The notes: generated from the sequence alone by a model not told the origin. DNA of 64,000 nucleotides from Adiantum capillus-veneris (GCA_014529385.2 CM043966.1:102371087-102435086); one strand, 5' to 3'. Positions 32,820-43,686 are shown, counted from the first letter of the stretch. Made by a program: numbers and translations.

Positions 32820-34063
32820 GCACTACCTATTGGTGGGGACTCCATTTATCCTCAAACCAACCACCAAAGTCTCAAGTATTTCATGATGCAAACCAAGCTG
32901 TCCGACAAACAAATGAGGTGGGAAAATTTTCTTTTGCAATTTAATTTTCATATTGCTCACATTGCTGGTAAGCACAATCAAGTGGCTGATGCACTTTCAT
33001 GGACCAAAAGTTAATGAGGTGTCTATAGCTACTCACAATGATCTATCCTCTATGATACATAAGTATTCTACTGACCCCGAGTTTAGAGACATGGATGGTT
33101 ATCTTCTCCATGGCAATAGGCTATTGGTTACCCATTTCCTTTGTGAGGAAGCTTTGTATGAATCCCATGCTCCTCCCTAAGCGGGGAATAGAGGTATTCA
33201 ACCTACTCTTCGAGAAGTAGAGATGTATTTCTATTGGCCTACCATGAAAGTGGACATACAAGAGTATGTTTCAAAATGCGTAGTATGTCAAAAGACCAAA
33301 TATGATAGAGGGAAGCAACCTAGATTACTCCAGCCATTGCCTATCCCAAATTCACCATGGAGAGTATATTTATGGATTTCATCTTTGGATTACCCAAGTC
33401 TATCCATGGGAATACAGGAATATGGAAAATAGTCGGTAGGTCTAGCAAACAAGCACACTTTATTCCTGTCAAAAAGACTATTAAGGAACACCAAATGGCA
33501 ACTCTCTTCGTATCTCAGATTTTCAAACACCATTGATTACCAACATCCATCATGTCAGATAGAGATCCTAGAATGACCAGTAATTTTTGGAAAGGTCTCT
33601 TTGAAAATCTAGGAACAAGATTAAATTTCTCTTCGGCCTATCACCACAAACGGATGGCCAAAGTGAGATAGCCAATCTTACGATACTCGATCTACTCAAG
33701 ACTTATGTTACTGAAGTAGATCAATGCTCGCAATGAGAAAAGTACTTACCTCTTGTAGATTATGCCTACAATAATACCGTACATACTTCTATTGGAAAAG
33801 CACCTTTTGAGATCATTAAGGGAAAACCTAAAAGTTCCTTGCTACTCAAAGTACATGGGAAGATCTTTGCCGCCGATGAGTATAGCTGTGACCTACTAGA
33901 ATCTTTTCAAAAGATTAAGGAGGCTATATCCATCTCTCAACAAAGACAGAAAGTTGTTGTTGACAAGCACATAACGGCCTTAACATTCAAAGAAAATGAT
34001 TGGGTCTTACTTAAGTTTACTAAGGCTCGATTAAGGCAAACCACGCGCAAAAATCCTACAGGC
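32820..34063 (+). pseudogene. RNase H end and integrase (first part) of the chromovirus-type element
   Basis: After the MITE, RNase H resumes with QTNHQSLKYFMMQ, WENFLLQF and HIAHIAGKHNQVADALS (to 33014). A frameshift leads to a linker (to 33180) and then the integrase zinc-binding module (33223-33330; FYWPTMKVDIQEYV, CVVCQKTK). The core is split over frames: a second Asp region near 33550 ([12 protein letters not shown]) and a Glu region near 33645-33680 (YHHKRM in place of the usual YHPQTDG, showing decay). The part 33839-34066 is the start of the C-terminal module (KVHGKIFAADEYS, ENDWVLLKFTKARLRQ). It stops at the AGGC where the gag-protease element inserted and continues at 41960. Confidence 0.8.
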
Positions 34064-35156
34064 TGAGGCAAGCTTTTCCATGCATGGGAACCCCCCATAT
34101 ATTTTTTCCCTTTTACCAAAATATTTCCTATTATATAAGTTACTTTTGATTTTTTTCTTCCTTTTTCACAAACGTTTTAGCCTGTATTAAATAAATAAGA
34201 CTTATGCTAATCAATAACGATGTAGCATAAATAAGTAAGCTTTCTTTGTTGATCTCTCTTTTGACCTTAAATATTAAATATATATATTCTAAATTACATT
34301 ATATATTTTATTATTTTCTAATATATTTTTCATGTATGTATATTATTCCACCCTACCAAATATTTTATTCACTAGTTTTCATTTTCAAACCTCAACCCCA
34401 CTTTCAAATTTCAATAATACCTCCATCTAGATGATTGCCAATCTTTTCAAAACTCTAGGTCATGTTTTCATACACTTGAAGGAGCTTACACTTGAAGGCA
34501 AGAGAGAAGTCCACTCCAAGGGGACCACCAAAAGACCTTTGCAGCCACAAATAATACATTATTTGGCTGAATTTTTTAAGTAGAGAAGAACCCCGAATCT
34601 GAAGGAGCGTTCAACATGAAAGATGTAGCTCGTGATCTCAACTTTTAGCTCAATTTTTTTTTCAAAATTTTTGGAGTTATGAACACGGAGATATGATTTT
34701 TGTAGTGGACCCCAGTTTTCTCGTGTAATGGTGACACAGGCCATCCCCAATTTTCTTCCCTCTAGAATGGCTATGGTTCTACAAGTCTTCAAGCATGATT
34801 ACAAGAGACAAGGCTATTTAATGAGTTCTTGGCAAGTCTAGAGTGATTGTATCACCATTTTGGGAGGATCCATCCTCATCAACAACTATCCACCTTTGAC
34901 AATCTCTCTTGTAAATTTCTTACCTCTCTCTTCTCTCCCTAATAAGCTTATGTCTAGCCAAAGCTATACTATTGTAAATATCTCCTATCCTCTACATCCT
35001 ACCCACATTCTCTCTTCTTCTCTCTCTATTGACTCTGGTATTTTAAATAATGAGGAGACAAGATGGGAGCCACAGTCACATGCACCCCATTTTCCTAGTC
35101 ACCAGAGTGGAACACTCCTCCAATTAGAAATATTGCTAAATCCTCTCCTCCTTCCC

Positions 35157-35165
35157 TATATAAGG
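35157..35165 (+). promoter_or_regulatory. TATA box in the 5' LTR
   Basis: TATATAAGG lies about 775 bases before the LTR end and is repeated exactly in the other LTR at 41185-41193. It is the only good TATA match in the LTR, so it probably drives the element RNA. Confidence 0.55.
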
Positions 35166-35193
35166 AGGCCATGAGAGCTCATTGGGGGGATAG

Positions 35194-35214
35194 ACACACA
35201 CACACACACACACA
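35194..35214. repeat. (AC)n microsatellite
   Basis: AC run inside the 5' LTR of the gag-protease element; its twin in the 3' LTR is at 41222-41243, with nearly the same length. Confidence 0.95.
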
Positions 35215-35979
35215 CCTATCCATACACACTCTTGTGCTACATGCTTGTAGCATGAACCCTAATCACATAATCACAACACCATCATCATCACCATCACCAT
35301 GCACAAAAGATGAGCACCACACCTCCACACCACTTGTAATTAAGGGTTGAAGGCACAATTTCAAGAAGAAGAAGGGTGGACACACTCATGATATTCCTCG
35401 CCATCAACTCCCATCTCTTCATTATGCCTCCTACGATCTTGTTCCCTTCTCATTTTCCTGCCATACGCTACCTATTGTATTCATCTTTTGCAAGCAATCA
35501 ACACTCTCCATCTCGGTGCCATACTTTGTGTCGCTTTGGATACATCTCATTGTGAGTATGGTATCTTCTTGTTCCTTGCCATTTTTCTTTCTACTTATGT
35601 TAAGGTGTGCGGATTCGCCACCTTTTGTATGACAAGTGAGCATACTTGCATGTATCCCTAACCTCGTTATCTTCCTTACTACATGCACGAGTAGCGAGCC
35701 CATTCTCACTCACTCACCACTCCTCTCACCTTATTCTCTGACCACCCCATTCCACATTTGGGTGTGGATCTTGAAATTGTTTTCCATGGCATGTTTCATT
35801 GTGTATATGTATGCATCCTAGCCGCATATCTTGCTAGGTGGTGCCCCTATTGCGTATTCCCCATGATGAGGCCATTGTGCATAGTCTTGGTGTAGAGGCC
35901 ACCGGGTCTATTTTTTCACTTCCGCCTCTCATTTGGTGCCCCCACACAGGAGGGCTCTTGAAACCTTCAGTTTACAAGG

Positions 35980-36258
35980 GTGACATGTTTACTTCTCTTC
36001 ATAGACGAGTGGCTTCTTGAATTCTCTAATTGGACCACTGAAGAGGAGGAGCTTCAAGAAGGTTTGACTCAAGTCATCAAGACACTCTTGCCAGGGTGTT
36101 GTATTGTTAGCATAGAAGAGGTGGTAAGACCCTCTTTCCCTACTCAAATTTTTTACATTTCTCATCATCCCCGCAAGCGTAAAATCAAGGCACAAGCTGC
36201 ATCATGCTCACATTGTAGCCAAAAACCGCACCTTCGACATGAGTGCAACCCAAAGTGA
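35980..36258 (+). CDS. Leader ORF with a CCHC zinc knuckle, upstream of gag
   Basis: A 92-codon frame that starts 48 bases after the primer-site region. The middle is acidic (TEEEELQEGL) and the C-terminus is basic. Its last 20 residues contain a perfect C-x2-C-x4-H-x4-C knuckle, CSHCSQKPHLRHEC (about 36210-36251). A knuckle in a leader ORF is unexpected, because the gag of the same element has its own (38076-38117). It could bind element RNA. Ogre-like elements of the Tat lineage are known to carry an extra ORF before gag, which fits the position, but I do not recognise the protein beyond the motif. The frame may be part of a longer ORF that has lost its upstream end. Confidence 0.45.
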   Translation: MTCLLLFIDEWLLEFSNWTTEEEELQEGLTQVIKTLLPGCCIVSIEEVVRPSFPTQIFYISHHPRKRKIKAQAASCSHCSQKPHLRHECNPK

Positions 36259-36542
36259 AGAAAAGGTCATCATTTTCTCCCTCGACATCCACACAGGCGT
36301 TCTCACATCAGTAGGATTTCAAGTAGCGCCAGGCTTCTCTACATCTACGTCCACATCTTTGCCACCTATTCCACCTACGCCCACAACAAGCCTTCACAAC
36401 TTGAGGAAGCTACTACGAACACGTGGTCCCTCCCTCTCCCTTGCACCAAAAGATTCAAGGGTTTTCCACTGCCGACAATCACCCCGTCTCCAAAACAAAA
36501 GGGTAAATCCTCCAAAGTCTTTCTATACCTCACTCTCATCTC

Positions 36543-37007
36543 ATGAGCCAGGAACTAGAAATAGCAGCATGGATTCTACGTCGTCTACCGAGTGAAGTGG
36601 CGGAGCTTGTCATCGACAAGGTCTTTGACACTGGTTTTTCTTGGCAGAAAGACAAGACCCTCCACCTTCAAGGGGTGTTGCTTGTGAATCAAGGCTATGA
36701 TGACGACTTTACAGCTTGCTATGTATCCATCCAACTTGGATTAATAAAAGTGGTAAGACTCACCACCTACCTCATCACACCTGTGTATACACTAGATGGC
36801 ACTCTATCTTGCAGGAAAGTGAAGTTGCTCAAAGAGAGAGAGTTCAAGCTTTTCCAAGAGCTTGCTAGAGGGACAGTCCTAGAGCTAGAAGACGAAGACA
36901 ACCTTTTCTTGTGGTACTATAAATTTGACCTCGACTACCAAGAGCTCTACACCTCCGACTATAACCTTCCACCACAAAGGAGAGAGCCTTTCCGAATTAT
37001 CATGTGA
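36543..37007 (+). CDS. Second leader ORF, unknown function
   Basis: An intact 154-codon frame between the zinc-knuckle ORF and gag, in a different frame from both. It has no signal peptide or membrane segment. It reads as a compact soluble protein with ELAARG-like helices (FKLFQELARGTVLELEDEDN) and a Tyr-rich acidic C-terminus. No family is recognised. Its position matches the extra ORF upstream of gag known in Ogre-type Tat elements. The frame is open although gag in the same element has stops, which may mean selection or only chance over 465 bases. Confidence 0.4.
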   Translation: MSQELEIAAWILRRLPSEVAELVIDKVFDTGFSWQKDKTLHLQGVLLVNQGYDDDFTACYVSIQLGLIKVVRLTTYLITPVYTLDGTLSCRKVKLLKEREFKLFQELARGTVLELEDEDNLFLWYYKFDLDYQELYTSDYNLPPQRREPFRIIM

Positions 37008-37326
37008 TGGACCCAGCACATCAACCTTTTGCAAGGAACCAAACTTATGCACCATAACGAATTCCATCAATCAAAGTAATCTTGGACCGCAAGATGTTTT
37101 ATCAGTAGATCATTGCAACCATGTTTGGTAGAGAACGATTGCAAGAGATAAACACCTCTTCTCTACCCTTTATCGTCCCTATGATTAATCATGAAGTGTC
37201 TTTTGATGTAGTTATTTTCATCCTTGTATAGTATGTTTTCCATCTATAGAGCACCCATGTATTGAATCTCTATTTTTTTATTTTTTTTAAAGATTTCTAC
37301 GTCGAGTTAATTTTCTCACTCTCACA

Positions 37327-38517
37327 ATGGCAAGTGTAGCATTTCCAACATTTACTGGTAAGGTGGGTGAGGATGCTGCAGACTTTCTAGACAACTTGGA
37401 AATAGCATGTGTCATCTCTGGGAGAGATGATAATGCTTCGCGCTTGCGCATCTTCCCACTTCTAATGAAGGTGGAGGCAAGATTATGGTACAATGCTTTG
37501 GCACAAGAAACCAAGGAACGGTGGGACTTATTAAGAGCAGCCTTTGTCAAGCGTTTTGGAGAGGGCACAACATCAGAGAAGCTATGGCAATTGTTGACAG
37601 AGTTGAAGTAGGGTAGTATGCTGGAATATGAATCATATGAGTCAAAGTTTGTAGATTTATGGGGGCGATGGGTTGCATCGCTAAGAGAGGATGAGGGGGC
37701 ACCTGATTTCCTAAAGAAGGATCGGTTTGTGGCTGGGTTATGGCCAACTATTAAAGAGAAGGTGAAGGGAAGGTTTCCTGCTACGTATGAGCTAGCAGTT
37801 GAAGTGGCCCACCTTAAAGACAAGAAGTTGCACCTACAAGCCAGGAATATCGAAGAAGAGGAAGCGGTTAGGACCTGACCACCTCTAGCACCACCTACAA
37901 CAGCCGCCCAGAGGATTCAACCACAAGAACCAATTGAAGATCAGCAAGACGTGCTCAATCGAATCACCAATCAACTTGAGAATCTCTCAGTCCATTTGAT
38001 ACAACAAGGGCATGCACACAATCGCAACCAAGAGCAAGGGAGAGGAAAACGAAGGCAAAACCAAGAATACCACTGCTACAATTGTGGGGAGGATGGTCAT
38101 GGCATGTACTACTGTCCACACCCAAGGAGTCAGAATTTCAACAGAGGAGCCAGGCAAAACCAAGTTTCACCACCGACAGCAAGACCACCACCACCGAGGG
38201 CACCACAATAAGCACCACCCGTGCAAATCCTACAACCACCCATTCAACCACAACCACCACCACCACCACAACCTCTCATTCCATCCTTACCCCCACCACC
38301 AGTTGTCAATCAAACAGTAAGCATCATCAGTCTTGAAGGTAAAGGAAAGGAGAAAGTGGAGGAGGATAAGACCAAGGTTAAAGGAGTAGATGCCATAGCG
38401 GTAAAACGCGCTAGGCATGGTGAATCTTCCCCAAAGGAATAAAAGATGAAGACTAAAGGGGAATCTAACAAAAAGCCGTCCAAGTCATGACGTAAAATTG
38501 ACATTGTAGATTTCTCT
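37327..38517 (+). pseudogene. Gag of the gag-protease element
   Basis: One reading frame runs from the ATG at 37327 into the protease ORF with five stop codons (TAG 37609, TGA 37876, TAA 38209, TAA 38440, TGA 38488), mostly explainable as C-to-T changes. The capsid-like domain spans 37327-37870 (FPTFTGKVGEDAADFLDNL, RLWYNALAQE, LWQLLTELK, then FVDLWGRW). A zinc knuckle CYNCGEDGHGMYYC lies at 38076-38117. A long Pro/His-rich linker and a Lys/Glu-rich part lead to protease. The MASVAFPTFTG start is typical of plant gypsy Gag. With these stops the copy needs Gag from elsewhere, yet the LTRs show it moved recently. Confidence 0.8.
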
Positions 38518-39945
38518 TTGGGTGAATGTTCTAAACCATATGTTTTGGTTCAAGATGTTTCTGTGCAGGGCCCAAAAATCACATGGCCCCAATTTCTCCA
38601 CCTAGCACCTAGGGTGAGGAGACAATGGACAAAGATGGTTAGCATGAGACGACCAAAGCCAAAGATAGTTGGGGCTATCTCTAGGAGGAATCTAGATGAC
38701 ATACTACCAGTGATGGATGCTTACATCAAAGGGAAACACATCTCCAATATCTACATCGATGGTGGCGCAAAAATATGCGTCATGAGTGAAAAAATGATGC
38801 ACCGTTTGGGTTTAGAGGTGATTCGGCCGGCACCATGCCGAGCCAAAATGGAAAATAATGTAAAAGTTCAATGTGTTGGTGTTATAAATACAGTTAGGAT
38901 AAAGGCATTCAACACCGAGGTAGATGTGGACATCTTTGTCATGCCGCACAAAGGGGAGGGCTATCCTATCATTCTAGGGAGGCCTTGGCTTATGGCTATG
39001 AGAGATAAGCAGGACTGGGACACCGGCATAATCGAGATGAAGGATGCAAAAGGGAGGCCAATACTTTACGACATGAAGACAGGTTGGCAATGCGACATGG
39101 ATCTAGAAACCTCTATGGATGAGTTTTCTAGTGGTGACTCTTCAACCACTTTAGAGGAGGAGTCAACAGGGAGTGAAGGAAGTGATAGCTCCATTGAGGT
39201 AATGGGCCTCACATTCAACCACAACAAGGTGGACCCTTCAAATTTGCAACCACAGGTGAAAGTGGTGAAGACACTTCAACTACCCCTATGGCACGAGATT
39301 GGTGGAAGACGACCAAAATTTATATTGAGAACCACTTGGCAAGTCCTTTCTAGAGAAAGACTTATGCAAAGAAATGCAATTGAGGTCTACTGGCACTTTA
39401 GGTTTTCCTTTCTAATTGTGAACATTGTGTGTAACATTAATTTGGGAAGCTCTTTACGTTGGGTTGTGACAAGAGTGGAAGGATTCACATCAACAACCAG
39501 TGGAATCAATCTAGGACACACCAATCAAGGAAGAATGGTTTTGCATACTAGTGGTAACATGGAGTCATTTTTCAAAATGTGGTTTGTAGTTTATCTTTTG
39601 TACATGGTGGGATCTCTTGTGCAGCAGGCATCAACCATGCAATCTATCCATGTGGGAAACAAGTCTCTATCAATTTGGCATGAAGAAGGACAACAAGCAA
39701 GATATGAGGATTATGGTTTCCTACTCCCTTTTGTCTATGTGTCTGGACGAGGAAGCCATGCATGGTCCCGCTTTGGAATACTTTCACGGACTGATCAAGT
39801 TCTCTCCATACGTTCTATCACTTATGCAAGAGTTAGTTCTTGTGCAGCTTGTGGACTCAAGAATCATTTTAAGTGTGATCTTATGAAGAAGGAATTATTG
39901 CATACAATGGATTTACGCATAGTGTGGGACCCATGTGGACACTGA
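38518..39945 (+). CDS. Aspartic protease ORF with an unassigned C-terminal half
   Basis: The 475-codon frame is open. Residues about 15-45 (WPQFLHLAPRVRRQWTKMV) match the linker of the Tat-like element. The retropepsin active site IYIDGGAKICVM is at about residues 78-89, and YPIILGRPWLMAM at about 148-160. After an acidic Ser-rich stretch (residues 200-230) come about 240 residues with no RT or integrase motifs, including a hydrophobic span (FLIVNIVCNINLG and VVYLLYMVGSLV). This half is probably noncoding sequence that happens to be open, or a remnant of deleted pol. Ignoring the stops, protease is in frame with gag, so it would be made as a Gag-Pro fusion. Confidence 0.65.
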   Translation: MGECSKPYVLVQDVSVQGPKITWPQFLHLAPRVRRQWTKMVSMRRPKPKIVGAISRRNLDDILPVMDAYIKGKHISNIYIDGGAKICVMSEKMMHRLGLEVIRPAPCRAKMENNVKVQCVGVINTVRIKAFNTEVDVDIFVMPHKGEGYPIILGRPWLMAMRDKQDWDTGIIEMKDAKGRPILYDMKTGWQCDMDLETSMDEFSSGDSSTTLEEESTGSEGSDSSIEVMGLTFNHNKVDPSNLQPQVKVVKTLQLPLWHEIGGRRPKFILRTTWQVLSRERLMQRNAIEVYWHFRFSFLIVNIVCNINLGSSLRWVVTRVEGFTSTTSGINLGHTNQGRMVLHTSGNMESFFKMWFVVYLLYMVGSLVQQASTMQSIHVGNKSLSIWHEEGQQARYEDYGFLLPFVYVSGRGSHAWSRFGILSRTDQVLSIRSITYARVSSCAACGLKNHFKCDLMKKELLHTMDLRIVWDPCGH

Positions 39946-40095
39946 AAAGAACTTTGGGGAGCCTCATGCTTCCAAGGGATCCATTATTCCCTATAAGGAT
40001 CTACCAGCCAACCAAGGAGAAATCCCACTCTATTTCAACATGCTCAAGTACAGAGCTAGAGGCATGAATACCTCTAGCCTTAGGGGGAGGGCTAA

Positions 40096-41959
40096 TGAGG
40101 CAAGCTTTTCCATGCATGGGAACCCCCCATATATTTATGCCCTTTTACCAAAATATTTCCTATTATATAAGTTACTTTTGATTTTTTTCTTCCTTTTTCA
40201 CAAATGTTTTAGCATTTATTAAATAAATAAGACTTATGCTAATCAATCACGATGTAGCATAAATAATTAAGCTTTCTTTGTTGATCTCTCTTTTGACCTT
40301 AAATATTAAATATATATATTCTAAATTACATTATATATTTTATTATTTTCTAATATATTTTTCATGTATGTATATTATTCCACCCTACCAAATATTTTAT
40401 TCACTAGTTTTCATTTTCAAACCTCAACCCCACTTTCAAATTTCAATAATACCTCCATCTAGATGATTGCCAATATTTTCAAAACTCTAAGTCATGTTTT
40501 CATACACATGAAGGAGCTTACACTTGAAGGCAAGAGAGAAGTCCACTAAAGGGGACCACCAAAAGACCTTTGCAACCACAAATAATACATTATTTGGCTG
40601 AATTTTTTAAGTAGACAAGAACCCCGAATCTGAAGGAGCGTTCAACATGAAAGATGTAGCTCGTAATCTCAACTTTTAGCTCAATTTTTTCAGAATTTTT
40701 GGAGTTATGAACACGGAGATATTATTTCTGTAGTGGACCCCAATTTTCTCGTGTAATGGTGACACAGGCCATCCCCAATTTTCTTCCCTCTAGAATGGCT
40801 ATGGTTCTACAAGTCTTCAAGCATGATTACAAGAGACAAGGCTATTTAATGAGGTCTTGGCAAGTCTAGAGTGATTGTATCACCATTTTTGGAGGATCCA
40901 TCCTCATCAACAACTATCCACCTTTGACAATCTCTCTTGTAAATTTCTTACCTCTCTCTTCTCTCCAAATAAGCTTATGTCTAGCCAAAGCTATACTATT
41001 GTAAATATCTCCTATCCTCTACATCCTACCCACATTCTCTCTTCTTCTCTCTCTATTGACTCTGGTATTTTAAATAATGAGGAGACAAGATGGGAGCCAC
41101 AGTCACATGCACCCCATTTTCCTAGTCACCAGAGTGGAACACTCACCTCAATTAGAAATATTGCTAAATCCTCTCCTCCTTCCCTATATAAGGAGGCCAT
41201 GAGAGCTCATTGGGGGGATAGACACACACACACACACACACACCTATCCATACACACTCTTGTGCTACATGCTTGTAGCATGAACCCTAATCACATAATC
41301 ACAACACCATCATCATCACCATCACCATGCACAAAAGATGAGCACCACACCTCCACACCACTTGTAATTAAGGGTTGAAGGCACAATTTCAAGAAGAAGA
41401 AGGGTGGACACACTCATGATATTCCTCGCCATCAACTCCCATCTCTCCATTATGCCTCCTACGATCTTGTTCCCTTCTCATTTTCGTGCCATACGCTACC
41501 TATTGTATTCATCTTTTTCAAGCAATCAACACACTCCATCTCGGTGCCATACTTTGTGTCGCTTTGGATACATCTCATTGTGAGTATGGTATCTTCTAGT
41601 TCCTTGCCATTTTTCTTTCTGCTTATGTTAAGGTGTGCGGATTCGCCACCTTTTGTATGAGAAGTGAGCATACTTGCATGTATCCCTGACCTCGTTATCT
41701 TCCTTACTACATGGAGGAGTAGCGAGACCATTCTCACTCACTCACCACTCCTCTCACCTTATTCTCTGACCACCCCATTCCACATTTGGGTGTGGATCTT
41801 GAAATTGTTTTCCATGGCATGTTTCATTGTGTATATGTATGCATCCTAGCCGCATATCTTGCTAGGTGGTGCCCCTATTGCGTATTCCTCATGATAAGGC
41901 CATTGTGCATAGTCTTGGTGTAGAGGCCACTGGGTCTATTTTTTCACTTTCGCTTCTCA
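40096..41959 (+). repeat. 3' LTR of the gag-protease element
   Basis: Direct repeat of 34064-35931. It starts TGAGGCAAGC after TTAGGGGGAGGGCTAA and ends CGCTTCTCA before AGGC. It has TATATAAGG at 41185-41193 and an (AC)n tract at 41222-41243. Confidence 0.9.
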
Positions 41960-42360
41960 AGGCCATCAAAAGTATTATGCTAAACTAGCCAAAAGATACT
42001 ATGGTCCTTTCCAAATTTTGAAGCCCATCAATGAGACGACTTACCAACTCAAGATGCCCGACCATTGCCTCATACACAACACTTTTCATGTGAGCCTATC
42101 TAAGCCCTACAAGGGAGAGCCATCGATTGAACCAATTATTGAAGACCCTCCCAAAGTTGAAGACCAAGAAGAGGTGCTACAACCAGAAGCTATCCTTCGG
42201 CATGAAGACAAGGTACTACGACAAGATAAGATTATCCGACCGTATCTTATTAAATTCAAAATTTATATTTTTGAAGATACTAGATGGATGCAAGGAATAC
42301 AGCTTAACACTAAATTCTTTATACTAAAAACTATCAACCCAAACCTCTTACCTTAGAAGT
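41960..42360 (+). pseudogene. Integrase C-terminus and chromodomain-like end of the chromovirus-type element
   Basis: Resumes the integrase frame after the inserted element: YYAKLAKRYYGPFQI (a GPF/Y module), then FHVSLSKPYKGEP, an acidic linker, and ILRHEDKVLRQDKIIRPYLIKF with FEDTRWMQ. This is a degenerate chromodomain of the type that targets chromovirus integration to modified histones. The frame is open to 42356. Positions 42268-42280 are the empty counterpart of TTAA copy 1. Sequence after about 42360 is unrelated, so the element is truncated here. Confidence 0.8.
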
Positions 42361-42839
42361 CTACGTGCAGTTGTTCCTTTGTCCTTGTTTTCTTCCAAGT
42401 AGCTTTTCAAACTGGTAGAGTACTTTGCAATTTCAACAATTTACCAACTTGCAAAATCCTTGGTTCCAGCTATCTGTACAAAACTTTGACTATGCAATTC
42501 CTTGTTAAATCGGTAATCCTCACTTATGACTGTAGAAAAAGACAAGATCCTTATAAGAGCTCCAAATCCTGATCTAATAAGACAAATGGAATGCTAGGAT
42601 ATTAGAAAAGGCTTCTAGAGCAGTAGAGTCTTATTTGAGCACTAAAATTGGTATGTAGACATCATACGTGTATGATGTCTATTCCCTCATAATTGACTCA
42701 AACTTGAACCATGCACTCTCCTTGATGTTTTCAATCCAAACCTAGGATCACTTTGAACTTATAAGCCTTGTAGGTAGGTTGATCCCTTGCCAAACACTTT
42801 GTGCATTACTTGGATGATTGCACTACTGCACACAAAGCA
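42361..42839. other. Unassigned, contains one palindrome of the satellite family
   Basis: No coding frame is recognisable. A 24-bp near-palindrome (half-site AGACATCATACG) at 42657-42680 is followed by TATTCCCTCATAATTGACTC, like the other units of the satellite at 44282 and 56691. The Copia fragment to the right may have inserted into an older satellite array. Confidence 0.45.
42657..42680. repeat. Satellite palindrome, isolated unit
   Basis: Half-sites AGACATCATACG and TGTATGATGTCT; the centre differs from perfect symmetry by a CG-to-TG change. It is the same family as the units at 44282-44896 and 56691-57569. Confidence 0.75.
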
Positions 42840-43450
42840 TGAATAACCTTAGAAAAACATTTTGGCACTATTGCCAAGCACGCTAAAAGTGCACTGAAGA
42901 TGCAACTTTATGGATTTCTTATGGAGACTCGGGAAGATGTGTCATCTCTCATCAATAGGCTCAAAAGTATCTTCAAATACTTGACATATATAAAATTGCC
43001 TGTAGATAATGAAGAAGAGATTGCTGTGCTTCTCAAAATCGTACTAGATGCAGATTATAACCAAAATGTAACAATGCTTAATTAAAGAGAAAGACCCAAT
43101 CCCTAAAATTGAAGATGTATAAACTCTCTTTAAAAGTACAAAAAGAAACTCAAAGACAATCAACAACCAACCAATGGCCATTTTGTGATCTCCTCCAACC
43201 GGTACAATTGAAATCACAAAAAGAACTTGAAGTGCACACACTGTGGCAGATTAAATCATCTTTGAAAGGATTCCTATGAAATCAAACCTTGTTGCATTTG
43301 TGAAAAGAACAACCATGGTACACAATATTGTAGACTCAAGGATAAATATTCATAGGTTACCAATCACAAAGATCATTTCAAAGATAAAGAAAAAAAAATC
43401 AACCTCGCCACCACTGAAGATTGTGACAAAGAAAACGACAGCAATGTTGG
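42840..43450 (+). pseudogene. Ty1/copia Gag fragment with two zinc-knuckle motifs
   Basis: The frame 42900-43085 reads MQLYGFLMETREDVSSLINR and LTYIKLPVDNEEEIAVLLKIV, the helical core of copia Gag (UBN2-like). In shifted frames it continues to CTHCGRLNH (about 43218) and a perfect CCHC knuckle CCICEKNNHGTQYC (about 43285-43326). Two frameshifts and several stops break it. The following 230 bases have no integrase or RT and go straight to a polypurine tract and LTR at 43687. This is thus another internally deleted copia copy; no 5' LTR was identified. Confidence 0.65.
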
Positions 43451-43686
43451 CTTGGTATATGATGATATACTATAATAATTCTTTGAATTGTCCCTTATCC
43501 TCTATTTGTGCCAAGGGAGGCTTGTGTGTGTGCCTACACCATGATATTTTGTGTGCCTACACCCTTTGTGTCTAGGAGAGGCAGATTTGTGTTCAAGGGG
43601 AGGCTTGTGTTTTGTGTGTCTCACCCTACTGTGTTTTGAGGGCAGGAATGTGTTTGAGTAGTGCAAAAAAACCACAAAGGGAGGAT

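Larger units (their letters stand above)
34064..35931 (+). repeat. 5' LTR of the gag-protease element
   Basis: Starts TGAGGCAAGC and ends CCGCCTCTCA; 1,868 bp. It contains a TATA box TATATAAGG (35157-35165) and an (AC)n tract (35194-35214). The likely transcription start lies a little downstream of the TATA box. Confidence 0.9.
34064..41959 (+). mobile_element. Young LTR element with gag and protease but no polymerase (TR-GAG-like)
   Basis: It is bounded by 1.87-kb LTRs (34064-35931, 40096-41959) that differ at roughly 2% of sites by eye, and is flanked by AGGC (34060-34063, 41960-41963). The host integrase frame continues across once the element is ignored. It has a TTTGGTGCCCCCAC primer-site-like sequence (35932-35945) and a polypurine stretch TTAGGGGGAGGG (40080-40091). 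Internally it has two leader ORFs, gag with a zinc knuckle, and protease. RT, RNase H and integrase are absent. The primer-site and polypurine style and the IDGGA protease link it to the Tat-like element, which probably supplied the missing enzymes. The duplication is 4 bp, or 5 bp with one change. Confidence 0.85.
27656..42360 (+). mobile_element. Chromovirus-type Ty3/gypsy element, interrupted by two insertions
   Basis: The plus-strand element has a 5' LTR (27656-29100), an initiator-Met-type primer site (29102-29113), gag, protease, RT, RNase H, integrase and a chromodomain-like C-terminus (to about 42356). A MITE splits RNase H at 32594-32811. A gag-protease LTR element splits integrase at 34064-41959, leaving AGGC on both sides. 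The 3' noncoding tail and 3' LTR are missing; unrelated sequence starts after about 42360. The minus-strand fragments at 1-3190 and 45267-48481 belong to the same family and show what the missing end looks like. Confidence 0.85.

Noticed and set aside
34060-34063. Five-base target duplication for the gag-protease element
   Set aside because: Only AGGC is identical on both sides; the fifth base differs whichever way it is aligned.
34246-34434. 62-codon ORF identical in sequence to one at 40278-40466
   Set aside because: It is LTR sequence present in both LTRs, AT-rich and hydrophobic by composition; identity only reflects LTR duplication.
38012-38336. His/Thr/Pro-rich small ORFs
   Set aside because: They are out-of-frame readings of the Pro-rich linker and zinc-knuckle part of gag.
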